From contig JAKAIY010000013.1 of assembly GCA_021814145.1 (NCBI GenBank), positions 1-41,845 on the forward strand: a stretch of 41,845 nt of DNA. The letters run 5' to 3'. The notes beneath the pieces are model-generated. The model did no database searches. It worked only from the letters and a program-made list of their open reading frames with translations, and was not told the DNA's origin. The translations under genes and the position numbers were made by a program. Origin of the DNA: Chloroflexota bacterium. Its GTDB lineage: Bacteria > Chloroflexota > Ktedonobacteria > Ktedonobacterales > JADMIN01. Shown here piece after piece: positions 16,119-24,115 of the stretch (position 1 is the first letter of the stretch; every line of letters begins with the position of its first letter).

Positions 16119-16748
16119 CTAGCGGCGGCTGTAGCCGGCGCGCGTGGGAGGGCTGTCGGGGGCGCTGAAGATGCGGATGAAGGTCAGCAGGCCCACGGAG
16201 ATCGCGGAAGCGACATAGACGAAGATCATCCACGGCTGGCTGGAGTCGCTGCCGGCCAGGACGCCATGCAGGGTGACGCCAGCGAAGACCGCGAAGCTCA
16301 GGTAGTGGATCAGCCGCCACTTCGCGTGTCCCAGTCGCCGCCGCAGCCAGGAGCTGACCAGCACTGCGGCCATGCCGTACATCGTCACGACGCCCACGCC
16401 AACGGCGAACGGGCGGTATGGCTCGGCGACCGGAATGAGCAGGTTGGTGACTGAGAATGGGATCAGCGCGTCGAGGAGGAGCGAGATGAGATGCAGGCCG
16501 ATCAGTCCCGCTGTCAGCAGCGCGAGGAACTGGTGCGTCTCATCCAGCCACCAGGCGACACGTCCGCCATTCAGCCGGGTCATCGAGCGCGCGAGGCCGA
16601 GAATGACCAGCAAGGTGAGCGTGATGTAGGATGACGAAGCCGCCGCGCGCGTGACATACCACATGAACGGGTTGACGGTAGTGGCGCTGATTGCCGCGAG
16701 CGGCAGCGCGCCCAGGAGGCGTATCAGCCCCAATGTGATGGTATCCAT
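16119..16748 (-). CDS. Ferric-reductase-like transmembrane haem protein
   Basis: A 209-residue protein from ATG 16748; the track start at 16820 overlaps the ApbE gene. It has about six membrane helices. Histidines H72 and H86 (ETHQ...GLHL) and H148 and H161 (IHYL...LHGV) are spaced by 14 and 13 residues in two helices, the bis-haem ligand pattern of ferric reductases, NOX enzymes and YedZ/MsrQ. It would pass electrons across the cytoplasmic membrane from a flavoprotein to an acceptor outside. It is the last gene of a tight minus-strand operon with apbE (13-bp gap) and an FAD/2Fe-2S reductase. It lacks its own FAD/NAD domain, which is supplied by the first gene. Confidence 0.83.
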   Translation of the reverse strand: MDTITLGLIRLLGALPLAAISATTVNPFMWYVTRAAASSSYITLTLLVILGLARSMTRLNGGRVAWWLDETHQFLALLTAGLIGLHLISLLLDALIPFSVTNLLIPVAEPYRPFAVGVGVVTMYGMAAVLVSSWLRRRLGHAKWRLIHYLSFAVFAGVTLHGVLAGSDSSQPWMIFVYVASAISVGLLTFIRIFSAPDSPPTRAGYSRR

Positions 16749-16761
16749 AGCTGAACGCCTC

Positions 16762-18015
16762 TTATTCTTCTTCCTGGTTGGGGAGTGGAGGGAGGGCTTC
16801 CACTCCAGCGGGTGAGACAAGGACGGGGACGCGCGCGTCCGCTGTGCCCCAGGTGGCGAGCCACACCCGCGCGTTGGCGGAGAGCTCTATCGCGCCGTCG
16901 CTGAACGTGACGATCAGCGCCACGCCCGCGTCCAGGTCGTCATCGGGGCCAATCGCGCCGTAACGCTCCCACGCGGCCTCCACGGCGCGCGCCGCCTGCG
17001 GGTAGCCGCGCAGCAAGGCCAGCTTGGCGGCCACTTCGGCGCGCTCGGCGGTCGGAGCCAGCGCGGTGACCATGGCGATCACGCGGCTGGGGCGCCCATC
17101 CGGCGCGCTGGCGGCGCCCACATCCGCGCCGGTCCAGATGGGCAGTGGTAGGCCGGTGCGTGGATCGAGCAGGTGGTGGCGGATCGCGCCGCCGTCACGC
17201 CACCAGCGCCGCGCGGCGCCTGACGTGGCCAGCGCGCCCCGGCTCAGGCGGATAGTCGCGGCCCATTCCGGCGCGCCAGGCTCCGGCGCGCCCGCCTCGG
17301 CGCGTGGCGAGCGCATGCCAACCGACCACGCCTCATGCGCCTGAGGCCCGCCGCTGGCGCGCAGGTCGCCGCCCACGTTGACCAGCGCGCCGGGGAATGG
17401 CTCGCAGCAGGTGGTGAAGGCGAGGTCAGCCGCCCAGCCCTTGGCGATGCCGCCGAGGTCGAGCCGCGCGCCTTCCGGCAGGCGGATGCGCAGGCCGTCG
17501 GGGTCGAGCTCCACCGCGCGCCACGCCTGGGCTGGTGGCGTCCAGGCCGGGCGGGGTCGCGCCGCTTCGGTCGGGCCGCCACGCGCTATCTGAGCGCCGC
17601 CATCTATGTCAGTCGCGATGTCGCGCCGCGCGATCAGCGCGAAATCGCGGTCGTAGCCTAGCGCCTCCAACTGGGGCAGCAGGGTGGGATCGAACAGGCC
17701 GTCGCTGGCGCTCGCTGCGTGGATGGCGGCCTCGACCGCGCCATACAGGACAGGCGAGGCCTCAAACCACGCGCCGCCAGAGCGGTTGAGCTGGCTCAGC
17801 TCGCTTTCAGGACGGAAGCGCGAGAGCCGCGCGTCTACCTCATCGAACCAGGTCATGCAGGCGTCAGCGGCTTCGTTCGCCTCGTCCACCTGATCGGGAT
17901 ACGCCGCGATCAGCACGCTGACATCGGTCGCCATCGGGCGGCCTGAGCGCGACACGACGATGCGCCGCTCCTCCGTGTCCGCCGCGTCTCTCGTGTTGTT
18001 TCCATTCGTGGCCAT
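16762..18015 (-). CDS. apbE: FAD:protein FMN transferase (ApbE family)
   Basis: A 417-residue protein with the ApbE pattern. It shows MATDVSVLIA, EVDARLSRFRPESELSQLNRSGG, FDPTLLPQLEALGYDR, ARLDLGGIAKGWAADLA, NVGGDLRASGG and SGAARRWWRDGG...HHLLDPRTGLPL. ApbE attaches FMN through phosphodiester linkage to Ser/Thr of a target protein. There is no signal peptide or lipobox, so this one should work in the cytoplasm. Its start follows the upstream stop by one base (TGAGATG), implying coupled translation with the reductase gene. No obvious [ST]GA[ST] flavinylation motif is seen in the two operon partners, so the acceptor is unknown. The family usually has about 330-350 residues; extra Pro/Ala loops account for the surplus. 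Confidence 0.9.
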   Translation of the reverse strand: MATNGNNTRDAADTEERRIVVSRSGRPMATDVSVLIAAYPDQVDEANEAADACMTWFDEVDARLSRFRPESELSQLNRSGGAWFEASPVLYGAVEAAIHAASASDGLFDPTLLPQLEALGYDRDFALIARRDIATDIDGGAQIARGGPTEAARPRPAWTPPAQAWRAVELDPDGLRIRLPEGARLDLGGIAKGWAADLAFTTCCEPFPGALVNVGGDLRASGGPQAHEAWSVGMRSPRAEAGAPEPGAPEWAATIRLSRGALATSGAARRWWRDGGAIRHHLLDPRTGLPLPIWTGADVGAASAPDGRPSRVIAMVTALAPTAERAEVAAKLALLRGYPQAARAVEAAWERYGAIGPDDDLDAGVALIVTFSDGAIELSANARVWLATWGTADARVPVLVSPAGVEALPPLPNQEEE

Positions 18016-18016
18016 C

Positions 18017-19402
18017 TCACGACATCCCCGTGCCTGTGCTGGGCTGGTTGAATGAAGGCGACGAGTAGAAGCCGCCGTTGCCGGATGAGCTGGACGAGCT
18101 CGACGATCCGAATGAGCCGGAGGAGCTGGACGAGCTGGAGGAGTTAGAGGAGCTTGATGAGCCGGACGCGCTTACATTGTGGCTGGTCATGCCCCAGACG
18201 TTGATAAACACTGTCGCGGTTGCGGCGACGAGCGCCACGCGCAGCGCGGTCCTTGCGCTGGCGTGCCGCTCGCGCGCCGCGATGGGCGCGTGGGCGCCCT
18301 TGCCGCCCGCCGAGGCCAGCGTCACATCGCCGGCCGGCTGCGCCACGCAGGCGAGGACGTAGCCCGACGAGCGCTCGCGCCCGGTCAGCGGGCCGCCTTC
18401 GTCACCGCGCGTCTTGCCGGAGAGCTTGCGCAGCGCGCAGGTCCCGCAGGCGCCCGCGCGGCAGCTAAACTCGGGCCGGTAGCCGTAACGCTCCAGCGTC
18501 TCCAGCAGCGACTCGCCGGGGCGCGCGTCCAGCGTCCTGCCGGTATCGGCCAGACGGATGCGCGCCGCCGTGCCTTTGCCCACCGCCGTGCGCAGGGACG
18601 GGCTGGCGAACGCCTCGACGTGCGTGAATTGCGCCGGGACTCCCGCGCGCTCCGCCTCGGCCACTATCGCGCGCCGCAGTCCTTCGGGGCCGCAGACGTA
18701 CCAATGGGCGCGCGCGGCGTGAGGGCCAGCCGACATGGCGATGTGCTCCGGGTGAATGCGCTGCCCGGCGGAGCTGGCGTAGTGATACTGGGTGAGCCAC
18801 GTCCGCTGTGGGTTCAGCGCGACGAGCTGGCGCGCGTAGATCGCCTCGGCGTGGCTGCGGTAGGCGTAGTGCAGCGTCACATGGGGACGGCGGCTGGCGG
18901 GCAGGGACGCCAGCGCGCGCAGCATGCCGTAGATTGGCGTAATGCCGCTGCCGCCCGCGACAAAGACCAGTCCGCCGGGCGCGCTCGCCGGATCAGCGGG
19001 CAAGGTGAAGTTCCCCTGCGGCGCGCTAACGCTCAGCAGCATGCCAGGCTTCGCGGTGTCGTTCAGGTAGTTCGAGATGCGCCCACCGGGCTGCCGCTTG
19101 ATGGTGATCTCCCACGGCTTGTCAGTCTTGCCGTCGCCGCAGAGCGAGTAGGAGCGGTAGAGCGTCTCACCGCCCATGCTGAAGCCCAGCGTGATGAACT
19201 GGCCGGGGTGGTAGGGCGCGGGCGCGCGGGTCGTTCCTGGCTCCGCGAGCCGCAAGGTAACGGCGTTCGCGGCGGCGGGAATGACCTCGATCACCTGTAC
19301 AGTGATTGTTCCTGGGCGCGCGGCGGGCTTTGCGGCGGGCGCGGCGGGGCGCGCCGCGGGCATGGGCCACGGAGCCGTCGCGGCATTCCTAGCGCTGACC
19401 AT
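18017..19402 (-). CDS. FAD/NAD(P)H-dependent 2Fe-2S oxidoreductase with C-terminal membrane helix and polyserine tail
   Basis: A 461-residue protein in five parts. Residues 1-30 are an Ala/Pro linker. An FNR-type FAD domain follows (YHPGQFITLGF, YRSYSL), then an NAD(P)H domain (LVFVAGGSGITPIYGML, HWYVCGPEGLRRAI) and a plant-type [2Fe-2S] ferredoxin domain (SCRAGACGTCALRKLSG with YVLACVAQP). Last come one membrane helix (about 386-405) and a tail of roughly 50 residues that is almost only Ser and Gly. It would accept electrons from NAD(P)H and pass them through its 2Fe-2S centre to the haem membrane protein encoded two genes downstream. The single helix would place the serine tail outside if the catalytic part is cytoplasmic. 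No good ribosome site precedes ATG 19402, so the start could lie slightly downstream. Confidence 0.88.
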   Translation of the reverse strand: MVSARNAATAPWPMPAARPAAPAAKPAARPGTITVQVIEVIPAAANAVTLRLAEPGTTRAPAPYHPGQFITLGFSMGGETLYRSYSLCGDGKTDKPWEITIKRQPGGRISNYLNDTAKPGMLLSVSAPQGNFTLPADPASAPGGLVFVAGGSGITPIYGMLRALASLPASRRPHVTLHYAYRSHAEAIYARQLVALNPQRTWLTQYHYASSAGQRIHPEHIAMSAGPHAARAHWYVCGPEGLRRAIVAEAERAGVPAQFTHVEAFASPSLRTAVGKGTAARIRLADTGRTLDARPGESLLETLERYGYRPEFSCRAGACGTCALRKLSGKTRGDEGGPLTGRERSSGYVLACVAQPAGDVTLASAGGKGAHAPIAARERHASARTALRVALVAATATVFINVWGMTSHNVSASGSSSSSNSSSSSSSSGSFGSSSSSSSSGNGGFYSSPSFNQPSTGTGMS

Positions 19403-19872
19403 CTGTGTGTCTACTTTCCATCATCATGATCATCACAGCTTCCCGTTCTCCTCGTTTCCATTCCACCGGCGGCGAGCGGGTCAGCGTTGATCTGTTCTCC
19501 GTTCAGGACGCCTCATGCGTCGCGCGCTTCATTGCGCATCCCGTTTTCGACAACCTTAGCATGACGCCCCGTCATTGGAGCGCAATTGAAGCTTTATGAG
19601 TGATTCCACATGTTTGCAGAGTGGAAGGTTTCTTATCCAGCGCTCAGGATACGCGCTGTTTTCCACGATAGCGCGCGACGCGGCGAAGCCAGGAAACGCC
19701 TGCGGGCGCGGCTGAAGACCTGGCGGCCACAAATCCCCTTGCGCGCGCTGGAAATCGCCGGGGGAGTTTGCGAAAACCTGCTCGATTTTCCGCGCATGGG
19801 CCGGAGACCCGGACAATTCACAATTCCCAGCCAGCATGACCGCTGAGGTTGAATTGAAGCGCTGTCCTTGTG
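19403..19872. other. Gene-free region upstream of the reductase operon
   Basis: This 470-bp stretch holds two mutually antisense small ORFs (19556-19837 minus and 19610-19846 plus) with no recognisable features. A short palindrome ATGATCAT within ATCATCATGATCATCA (about 19420-19436) lies about 20 bp upstream of the reductase start and may be a regulator site. The region is less GC-rich than its neighbours between 19403 and 19630, consistent with promoter DNA. Confidence 0.4.
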
Positions 19873-20424
19873 TTACTCGTGCGGCGCCATCCTGGCGGGC
19901 GAGGGCGCATCGTCGGGGAGCAGGGTGTACATGCTGAGGTAGAAGCGGCGGATATAGGGCGGGACGAGGCGCAGGTCAGCCATCATGCCGCTGGCCATGC
20001 CGGCGTACATCTCCCAGTCGTTGCGCTCCACCAGCATGCCTGCCCAGCCCTGCGCCGGGATGCCGTGGATGTAGCCATAGGCCAGGTCGCGCAGGCGGCG
20101 GTAGCGCGGGTCGCGCTCCTCGGAGAGCGCGATGGTCGCCTCCATCAGCGCCTCCTCCTGGCCGATGCGGCGCTCGTGCCACCAGGCGTGGGCCAGCTCG
20201 TGGATCGCCGCCTCGTACTGCGCGGTAAAGAGATAGACCTTGTTCTCTTCCGGAATCCAGTAGCCGCCGCCGCGCGTGGACGCCAGGTCGGCCACCTCGA
20301 AGTCTATCTCCGCGCTGAGCCACGCGCGGGCGTCCAGCGTGTAGGGAAAGCGCGTCAGCACATCATCGCGGAAAGCCGCCACAGCGGGGTTGGTATGCGC
20401 CGAGATGGCGCTGTAGGCTGGCAT
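19873..20424 (-). CDS. Zincin-like putative metallopeptidase, HExxHxxxH
   Basis: A 183-residue protein from ATG 20424, which has GAGGAG 8 bases upstream; the TTG at 20430 is too close to that site. The motif HELAHAWWH (75-83) gives HExxH plus a possible third ligand H83, preceded by VYLFTAQYEAAI. GGGYWIPEENKVYLF resembles the strand before the active-site helix in minigluzincin-type domains. No signal peptide is seen, so it is probably cytoplasmic. It shares the minus strand with the PYROXD2-like flavoprotein gene 57 bp upstream. The family is not one I can name, and the peptidase role is inferred from the motif. Confidence 0.65.
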   Translation of the reverse strand: MPAYSAISAHTNPAVAAFRDDVLTRFPYTLDARAWLSAEIDFEVADLASTRGGGYWIPEENKVYLFTAQYEAAIHELAHAWWHERRIGQEEALMEATIALSEERDPRYRRLRDLAYGYIHGIPAQGWAGMLVERNDWEMYAGMASGMMADLRLVPPYIRRFYLSMYTLLPDDAPSPARMAPHE

Positions 20425-20442
20425 GGGCAACGCTCCTCGCTC

Positions 20443-20468
20443 CCCCTCTCCTCCACCGAGGAGAGGGG
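20443..20468. repeat. CCCCTCTCCTC hairpin, likely dispersed intergenic repeat
   Basis: CCCCTCTCCTC and GAGGAGAGGGG form a perfect 11-bp stem with loop CACC in the 57-bp gap between two minus-strand genes. It is followed by GCCAGGGGGTGAGG. From memory, similar CCTCACCCCCTGGCCCCTCTCC words recur as dispersed intergenic repeats in Chloroflexota and other genomes. Only one copy is in this window. Confidence 0.45.
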
Positions 20469-20481
20469 CCAGGGGGTGAGG

Positions 20482-22044
20482 TCACCCCGCTGCGGACCAG
20501 TCCTTCAGCAGGGCCTGGGCGGCGTTGTGGCCGGGCGCGCCCATCACGCCGCCGCCGGGATGGCTGCCGGAGCCGCAGAGGTACAGGCCGGAGACGGGCG
20601 TGCGATAGCGGGCGACCTCGGGCGCGGGGCGCAGCGAGAAGAGCTGGTCGGGCGTGATCTCGCCCTGGAAGATGTTGCCGTTGGGCAGGCCGTAGCGCGC
20701 CTCGATGTCCACCGGGCTGAGCGCCTGGCGGTCAATCACCGCGCCGGCGAAGTTGGGGGCGAAGCGCGTCATCGTCGCGATGATGCGGTCGGCCATCTCA
20801 TCGCGTGTCGCGTCGTTCCACTCGCGGCCCTTCAGGTGGTAGGGCGCGTACTGGCAGAACATCGAGATGGTGTGCGTTCCTGGCGGCGCCACGGTTGGGT
20901 CCGTGCTGGACTGCATGTAGGCCTCGATCCACGGCTCGCGCGAGAGCTCGCCGCGCTGCGCGTCCTCGTAGGCGTTCTGTACCCAGTCGGGCGTCGGGCT
21001 GATCTCGCAGGAGCCGAAGTGCTGCAAGGCTGGCTCCGTGCCGGGGACGCTGGTGAAGTTGGGCAGCTCGCGCAGGGCGATGTTGAGCTTGAAGGTGGCG
21101 CTCTCGGTCCTGAACTGGCCAATGCGGCGCAGGAAGCCGCTATCCAGCCCGGCGCCATCACAGAAGCGCAGGAACGTCGTCTTGGGGTCCACATTCGAGA
21201 GGACCGCGCCCGCGCGCAACTCCTCGCCATTTTCCAGCCGCACGCCTTCGACGCGCCCGTTGTGGATCAGCAGCCGCCCGACGCGCGCGTTGAGGCGTAT
21301 CTCGACGCCGTGGGCCTCAGCGGATGCCGCCATCGCGAAGCTGATGCGTCCCATGCCGCCGCGCACATAGCCCCACATGCCCTTCTCGCCGTTGACCTCG
21401 CCGAACATGTGATGCCACATCACATAGACCGAGCCGGGCGTCTTGGGGCCGATGAACGTTCCGATCACCCCCTGCCCGGCGAAGGCGGCGCGCATGTAGT
21501 CCGACTCGAAGTAGTCGGCCAGCATGTCGTAGAGCGAGCCGAACATCAGGCGGCGGTAGATCTCCTCGTCCTCGCCCTTGAAGCGTCCCGCCAGCTCAGC
21601 CACCGAGGGTGGCTCCTCCAGCAGGATCGGGTTCAGAATCTCGGAAGCGCGGTCGAAGAACTCCAGGAACTTCGGGTACATCTCGGCGTCATGCGGCGAG
21701 AGACGGCGGATTTCCTCGACGGTCTTCTCGGTGCTGGCGCGGAAGAAGAGATGCTCGCCATCGAGGAAGGGGCAGAACATCTGCGGGTCTTTGACGTAGG
21801 CGTCGAAGCCATATTTGTGCAGCTCCAGGTCGCGGATGATCTCGGGCCGCAGCAGGCTGACGACGTAGGCGCAGGGTGACATGGTAAAGCCGGGGAACGG
21901 CTCCTCCAGCGTGCAGGCCCCGCCGACACGGTCGCGCTGCTCCAGCACCAGCACGCGCTTGCCCGCCCGCGCCAGATAGCCTGCGGCGACCAAGCCGTTA
22001 TGCCCCGCGCCGATGATGATCGCGTCCCACTGTTCAGCCGCCAT
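20482..22044 (-). CDS. PYROXD2/CrtI-like FAD-dependent oxidoreductase
   Basis: A 520-residue protein from ATG 22044 (GGGAG upstream; the track start at 22116 adds a leader). The N-terminal motif is DAIIIGAGHNGLVAAGYLARAG followed by VLEQRDRVGGACTLEEPFPGF. The C-terminal motif is GLYLCGSGSHPGGGVMGAPGHNAAQAL. These match the PYROXD2-type branch of the phytoene desaturase superfamily, whose bacterial members have mostly unknown substrates. It differs clearly from the other CrtI-like gene at 6.1-7.6 kb. It is transcribed ahead of the zincin gene in the same direction. No carotenoid synthase is nearby. Confidence 0.88.
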   Translation of the reverse strand: MAAEQWDAIIIGAGHNGLVAAGYLARAGKRVLVLEQRDRVGGACTLEEPFPGFTMSPCAYVVSLLRPEIIRDLELHKYGFDAYVKDPQMFCPFLDGEHLFFRASTEKTVEEIRRLSPHDAEMYPKFLEFFDRASEILNPILLEEPPSVAELAGRFKGEDEEIYRRLMFGSLYDMLADYFESDYMRAAFAGQGVIGTFIGPKTPGSVYVMWHHMFGEVNGEKGMWGYVRGGMGRISFAMAASAEAHGVEIRLNARVGRLLIHNGRVEGVRLENGEELRAGAVLSNVDPKTTFLRFCDGAGLDSGFLRRIGQFRTESATFKLNIALRELPNFTSVPGTEPALQHFGSCEISPTPDWVQNAYEDAQRGELSREPWIEAYMQSSTDPTVAPPGTHTISMFCQYAPYHLKGREWNDATRDEMADRIIATMTRFAPNFAGAVIDRQALSPVDIEARYGLPNGNIFQGEITPDQLFSLRPAPEVARYRTPVSGLYLCGSGSHPGGGVMGAPGHNAAQALLKDWSAAG

Positions 22045-22368
22045 AGCCGCTTCGCTCCCTTCCGTCAGACCTTCGCGCCGCTGCGTCGCGCACGCTGGGA
22101 GCATTCTACGATGCAAAAGACCCTGGCTGCGACATCGTCATGGCGGCGGCGGAGCGCTGGGCCGCTCAGACAGCTTGTATTCCCAGGCCATCCAGACCTG
22201 TGGACGGCTCACCTGCCCTGGGAGCCGCCGGGTCCGCGCCGCCCGCATGGCGCGCTGTGATTGTGACGCCGGGCCGCAAGGATGATAGCGCGGTGTGATG
22301 AGGATATGCGCTTGATACAAGCAAGCGCCCCATCTGCGCCGTGAGGCGTGGGGGCAAGGAGGCGTGTC
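22045..22368. other. Divergent intergenic region with inverted repeat 22308-22328
   Basis: This 324-bp gap separates the minus-strand flavoprotein and the plus-strand deacetylase. GCGCTTG (22308-22314) and CAAGCGC (22322-22328) form a 7-bp inverted repeat, nested with GCTTG-ATA-CAAGC (22310-22322), 40 bp before the deacetylase ATG. It may be an operator or leader hairpin. TTGTGA at 22261 with GATAGC at 22284 is a weak promoter match (17-bp spacer). Confidence 0.4.
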
Positions 22369-24078
22369 ATGCATCGAATACGCAATTCAAGGAAAGCCAG
22401 CCTCCTGGCGCGACTGACCACCGCGCTCGCGCTGGTCGCGATGTTGGGCCTGGGCCTGGCCGCAGCCGCGCCGTCCGCGAAAGCCACGACGGCGGCGACA
22501 GCCGCGCCCGCGATCACCGGGCCTTTCAATCTCATCACCAAGAGCGTCCTGAGCGACACCAGTATTGACGGGCCTGCGCTGGCGGGCCTGACGACCGGGC
22601 GGACGCGCGCCGCCATCGCCTGGACCGGGACCGACCAGGAGCGGCGCCTGAACGTGATGATTAGCGAGACGGGCTCCGGCTTCTATTCGAAACGCACCCT
22701 CAGCGAGACGGCGCGTTACGGCCCCGCGATAACGATGATCCCCGACGACAAGGTCGCCATCGCCTGGGTCGGCACAGACAGCGCGCGCACGCTCAATGTG
22801 CTCTATAACGTCTACGGAGCGCCGCGCAAGCTCATTCTGTGGGGCGAGACGAGCTCGATGGCGCCCGCGCTGACCTATGAGAACGGCCAGCTCTATCTTG
22901 CCTGGACAGGCGATGACGCGGGGCGCCGCCCGAATGTGCTGGCCATCACCATCGGCGCGACAGGCTTGAGCGTGGGGGCGAAGACGACGCTCTGGCAGTT
23001 CAGCAGTGGCGCGGCGCCCAGCCTCTCGCCAGGCTTGAACCATGCGGGGCTGATCCTGAGCTGGAGCCAGGCGGGAACAGGTGTGATCAGCTTCGCCACC
23101 TCGCCGGACGGCAAGACGTGGCCCGCCACGGCGAGCACGCTGCCGGAAACCACCGCCAGCGCGCCGCACATGGCGTCATTCGTCGCCAGCGACATGCCGC
23201 AGACCTATCTAGCGTGGACGGGCACGAACGCGGCCCATTCGCTGAATCTCCGGTACACGACCAGCTATCCGAGCTGGCCCGCGACAGGCGCGAAATCCAT
23301 CCTGGATGACACGGCGCTTGGCGGGCCGCAGATCGCCTATATCGGCGGGCCACAGGCGCTGCTGCTGGCGTGGACAGGCACGGATGAGGCGCATCACCTG
23401 AATATCGCGGTGGTGACGCCGACTTCGGCCTGTATCGCGCCGCCAGGGGTTACGCCGGTGTCGTCGCAGTTGATCGTGTATGGCAATGCCAGCCGCAAAC
23501 AGGTGTCGCTGACGTTCGACGCTGGCGGCTCTGATGGCGCGCAGGCGGCCAAGCTGCTCGACATTCTGGCCAGCTATAACGTCAAGTCCACCTGGTTCAT
23601 CATGGGCGCGTGGGGCCAGGAGAACCGCTCCACGTTCCAGCGCGTCGTCGCGAGCGGCCATGAGCTGGGGAATCACACGCTTGACCACCCTGACCTGACC
23701 AATCCTCCACGCAGCGATGAGTTCATCTGCTACGAGCTGGGCATGACGGAGCAGATCGCCAAGGAGATCAGTGGCAAGAGCACGCGGCCATTCTTCCGGC
23801 CACCGTTTGGCGCCTACAACACGCAGGTGTTGAACGACGCCGCGAAGCTGGGCTTCCGCACCGTGTACTGGAGCATTGACACGATTGACTGGGACCCCAA
23901 CACAACGGCGGACCAGATCGTCAGCCGTGTGCTGAACAGCCCGAACCTGAAGAACGGAGCGATCATCCTGATGCATGCCGGCAGCCTGCATGAGCCGGAG
24001 GCGCTGCCCAGAGTGATCGAAGGACTGCGCGCGAAGGGATACGAGATCGTGCCGCTGAGCCAGCTTATCGCCCCATAA
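22369..24078 (+). CDS. Secreted polysaccharide deacetylase with N-terminal propeller-like repeats
   Basis: A 569-residue protein from ATG 22369 (AAGGAGG 6 bases upstream; the track start at 22348 is a GTG before it). Residues 1-38 are a Sec signal peptide with twin-basic start and Ala-rich cleavage region (PSAKA). Residues about 50-370 hold at least five to six repeats of about 50 residues carrying AWTGTD-x-x-R-x-LNV, resembling blades of a beta-propeller. Residues about 375-569 are a NodB domain. Motif 1 is TFDAGG (382-387), motif 2 is NHTLDH (435-440), motif 3 RPPFGAYN, then DTIDW and ILMHAG. It should remove acetyl groups from a cell-wall or extracellular glycan; the repeats may bind the polymer. 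The second motif-1 Asp is Ala, as in some family members. Confidence 0.9.
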   Translation: MHRIRNSRKASLLARLTTALALVAMLGLGLAAAAPSAKATTAATAAPAITGPFNLITKSVLSDTSIDGPALAGLTTGRTRAAIAWTGTDQERRLNVMISETGSGFYSKRTLSETARYGPAITMIPDDKVAIAWVGTDSARTLNVLYNVYGAPRKLILWGETSSMAPALTYENGQLYLAWTGDDAGRRPNVLAITIGATGLSVGAKTTLWQFSSGAAPSLSPGLNHAGLILSWSQAGTGVISFATSPDGKTWPATASTLPETTASAPHMASFVASDMPQTYLAWTGTNAAHSLNLRYTTSYPSWPATGAKSILDDTALGGPQIAYIGGPQALLLAWTGTDEAHHLNIAVVTPTSACIAPPGVTPVSSQLIVYGNASRKQVSLTFDAGGSDGAQAAKLLDILASYNVKSTWFIMGAWGQENRSTFQRVVASGHELGNHTLDHPDLTNPPRSDEFICYELGMTEQIAKEISGKSTRPFFRPPFGAYNTQVLNDAAKLGFRTVYWSIDTIDWDPNTTADQIVSRVLNSPNLKNGAIILMHAGSLHEPEALPRVIEGLRAKGYEIVPLSQLIAP

Positions 24079-24115
24079 GGGAAAGCGGGCGCTCGCTTGA
24101 CGCTCCCAGCGCCAG

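Noticed and set aside
18078-18362. Acidic ELDELDE-rich plus-strand ORF
   Set aside because: It is the reverse reading of the serine tail codons (GAGCTGGACGAG) and has no separate support.
18179-19429. 416-aa plus-strand ORF opposite the FAD/2Fe-2S reductase
   Set aside because: Shadow of the reductase, whose FAD, NAD and Fe-S motifs are unmistakable.
19556-19837. 93-aa minus-strand ORF in the gap before the reductase operon
   Set aside because: Overlaps an equally long antisense ORF, lacks a ribosome site and any recognisable pattern.
19870-21879. 669-aa plus-strand ORF across the zincin and PYROXD2-like genes
   Set aside because: Covers two real minus-strand genes with ribosome sites and motifs; the plus reading has none.
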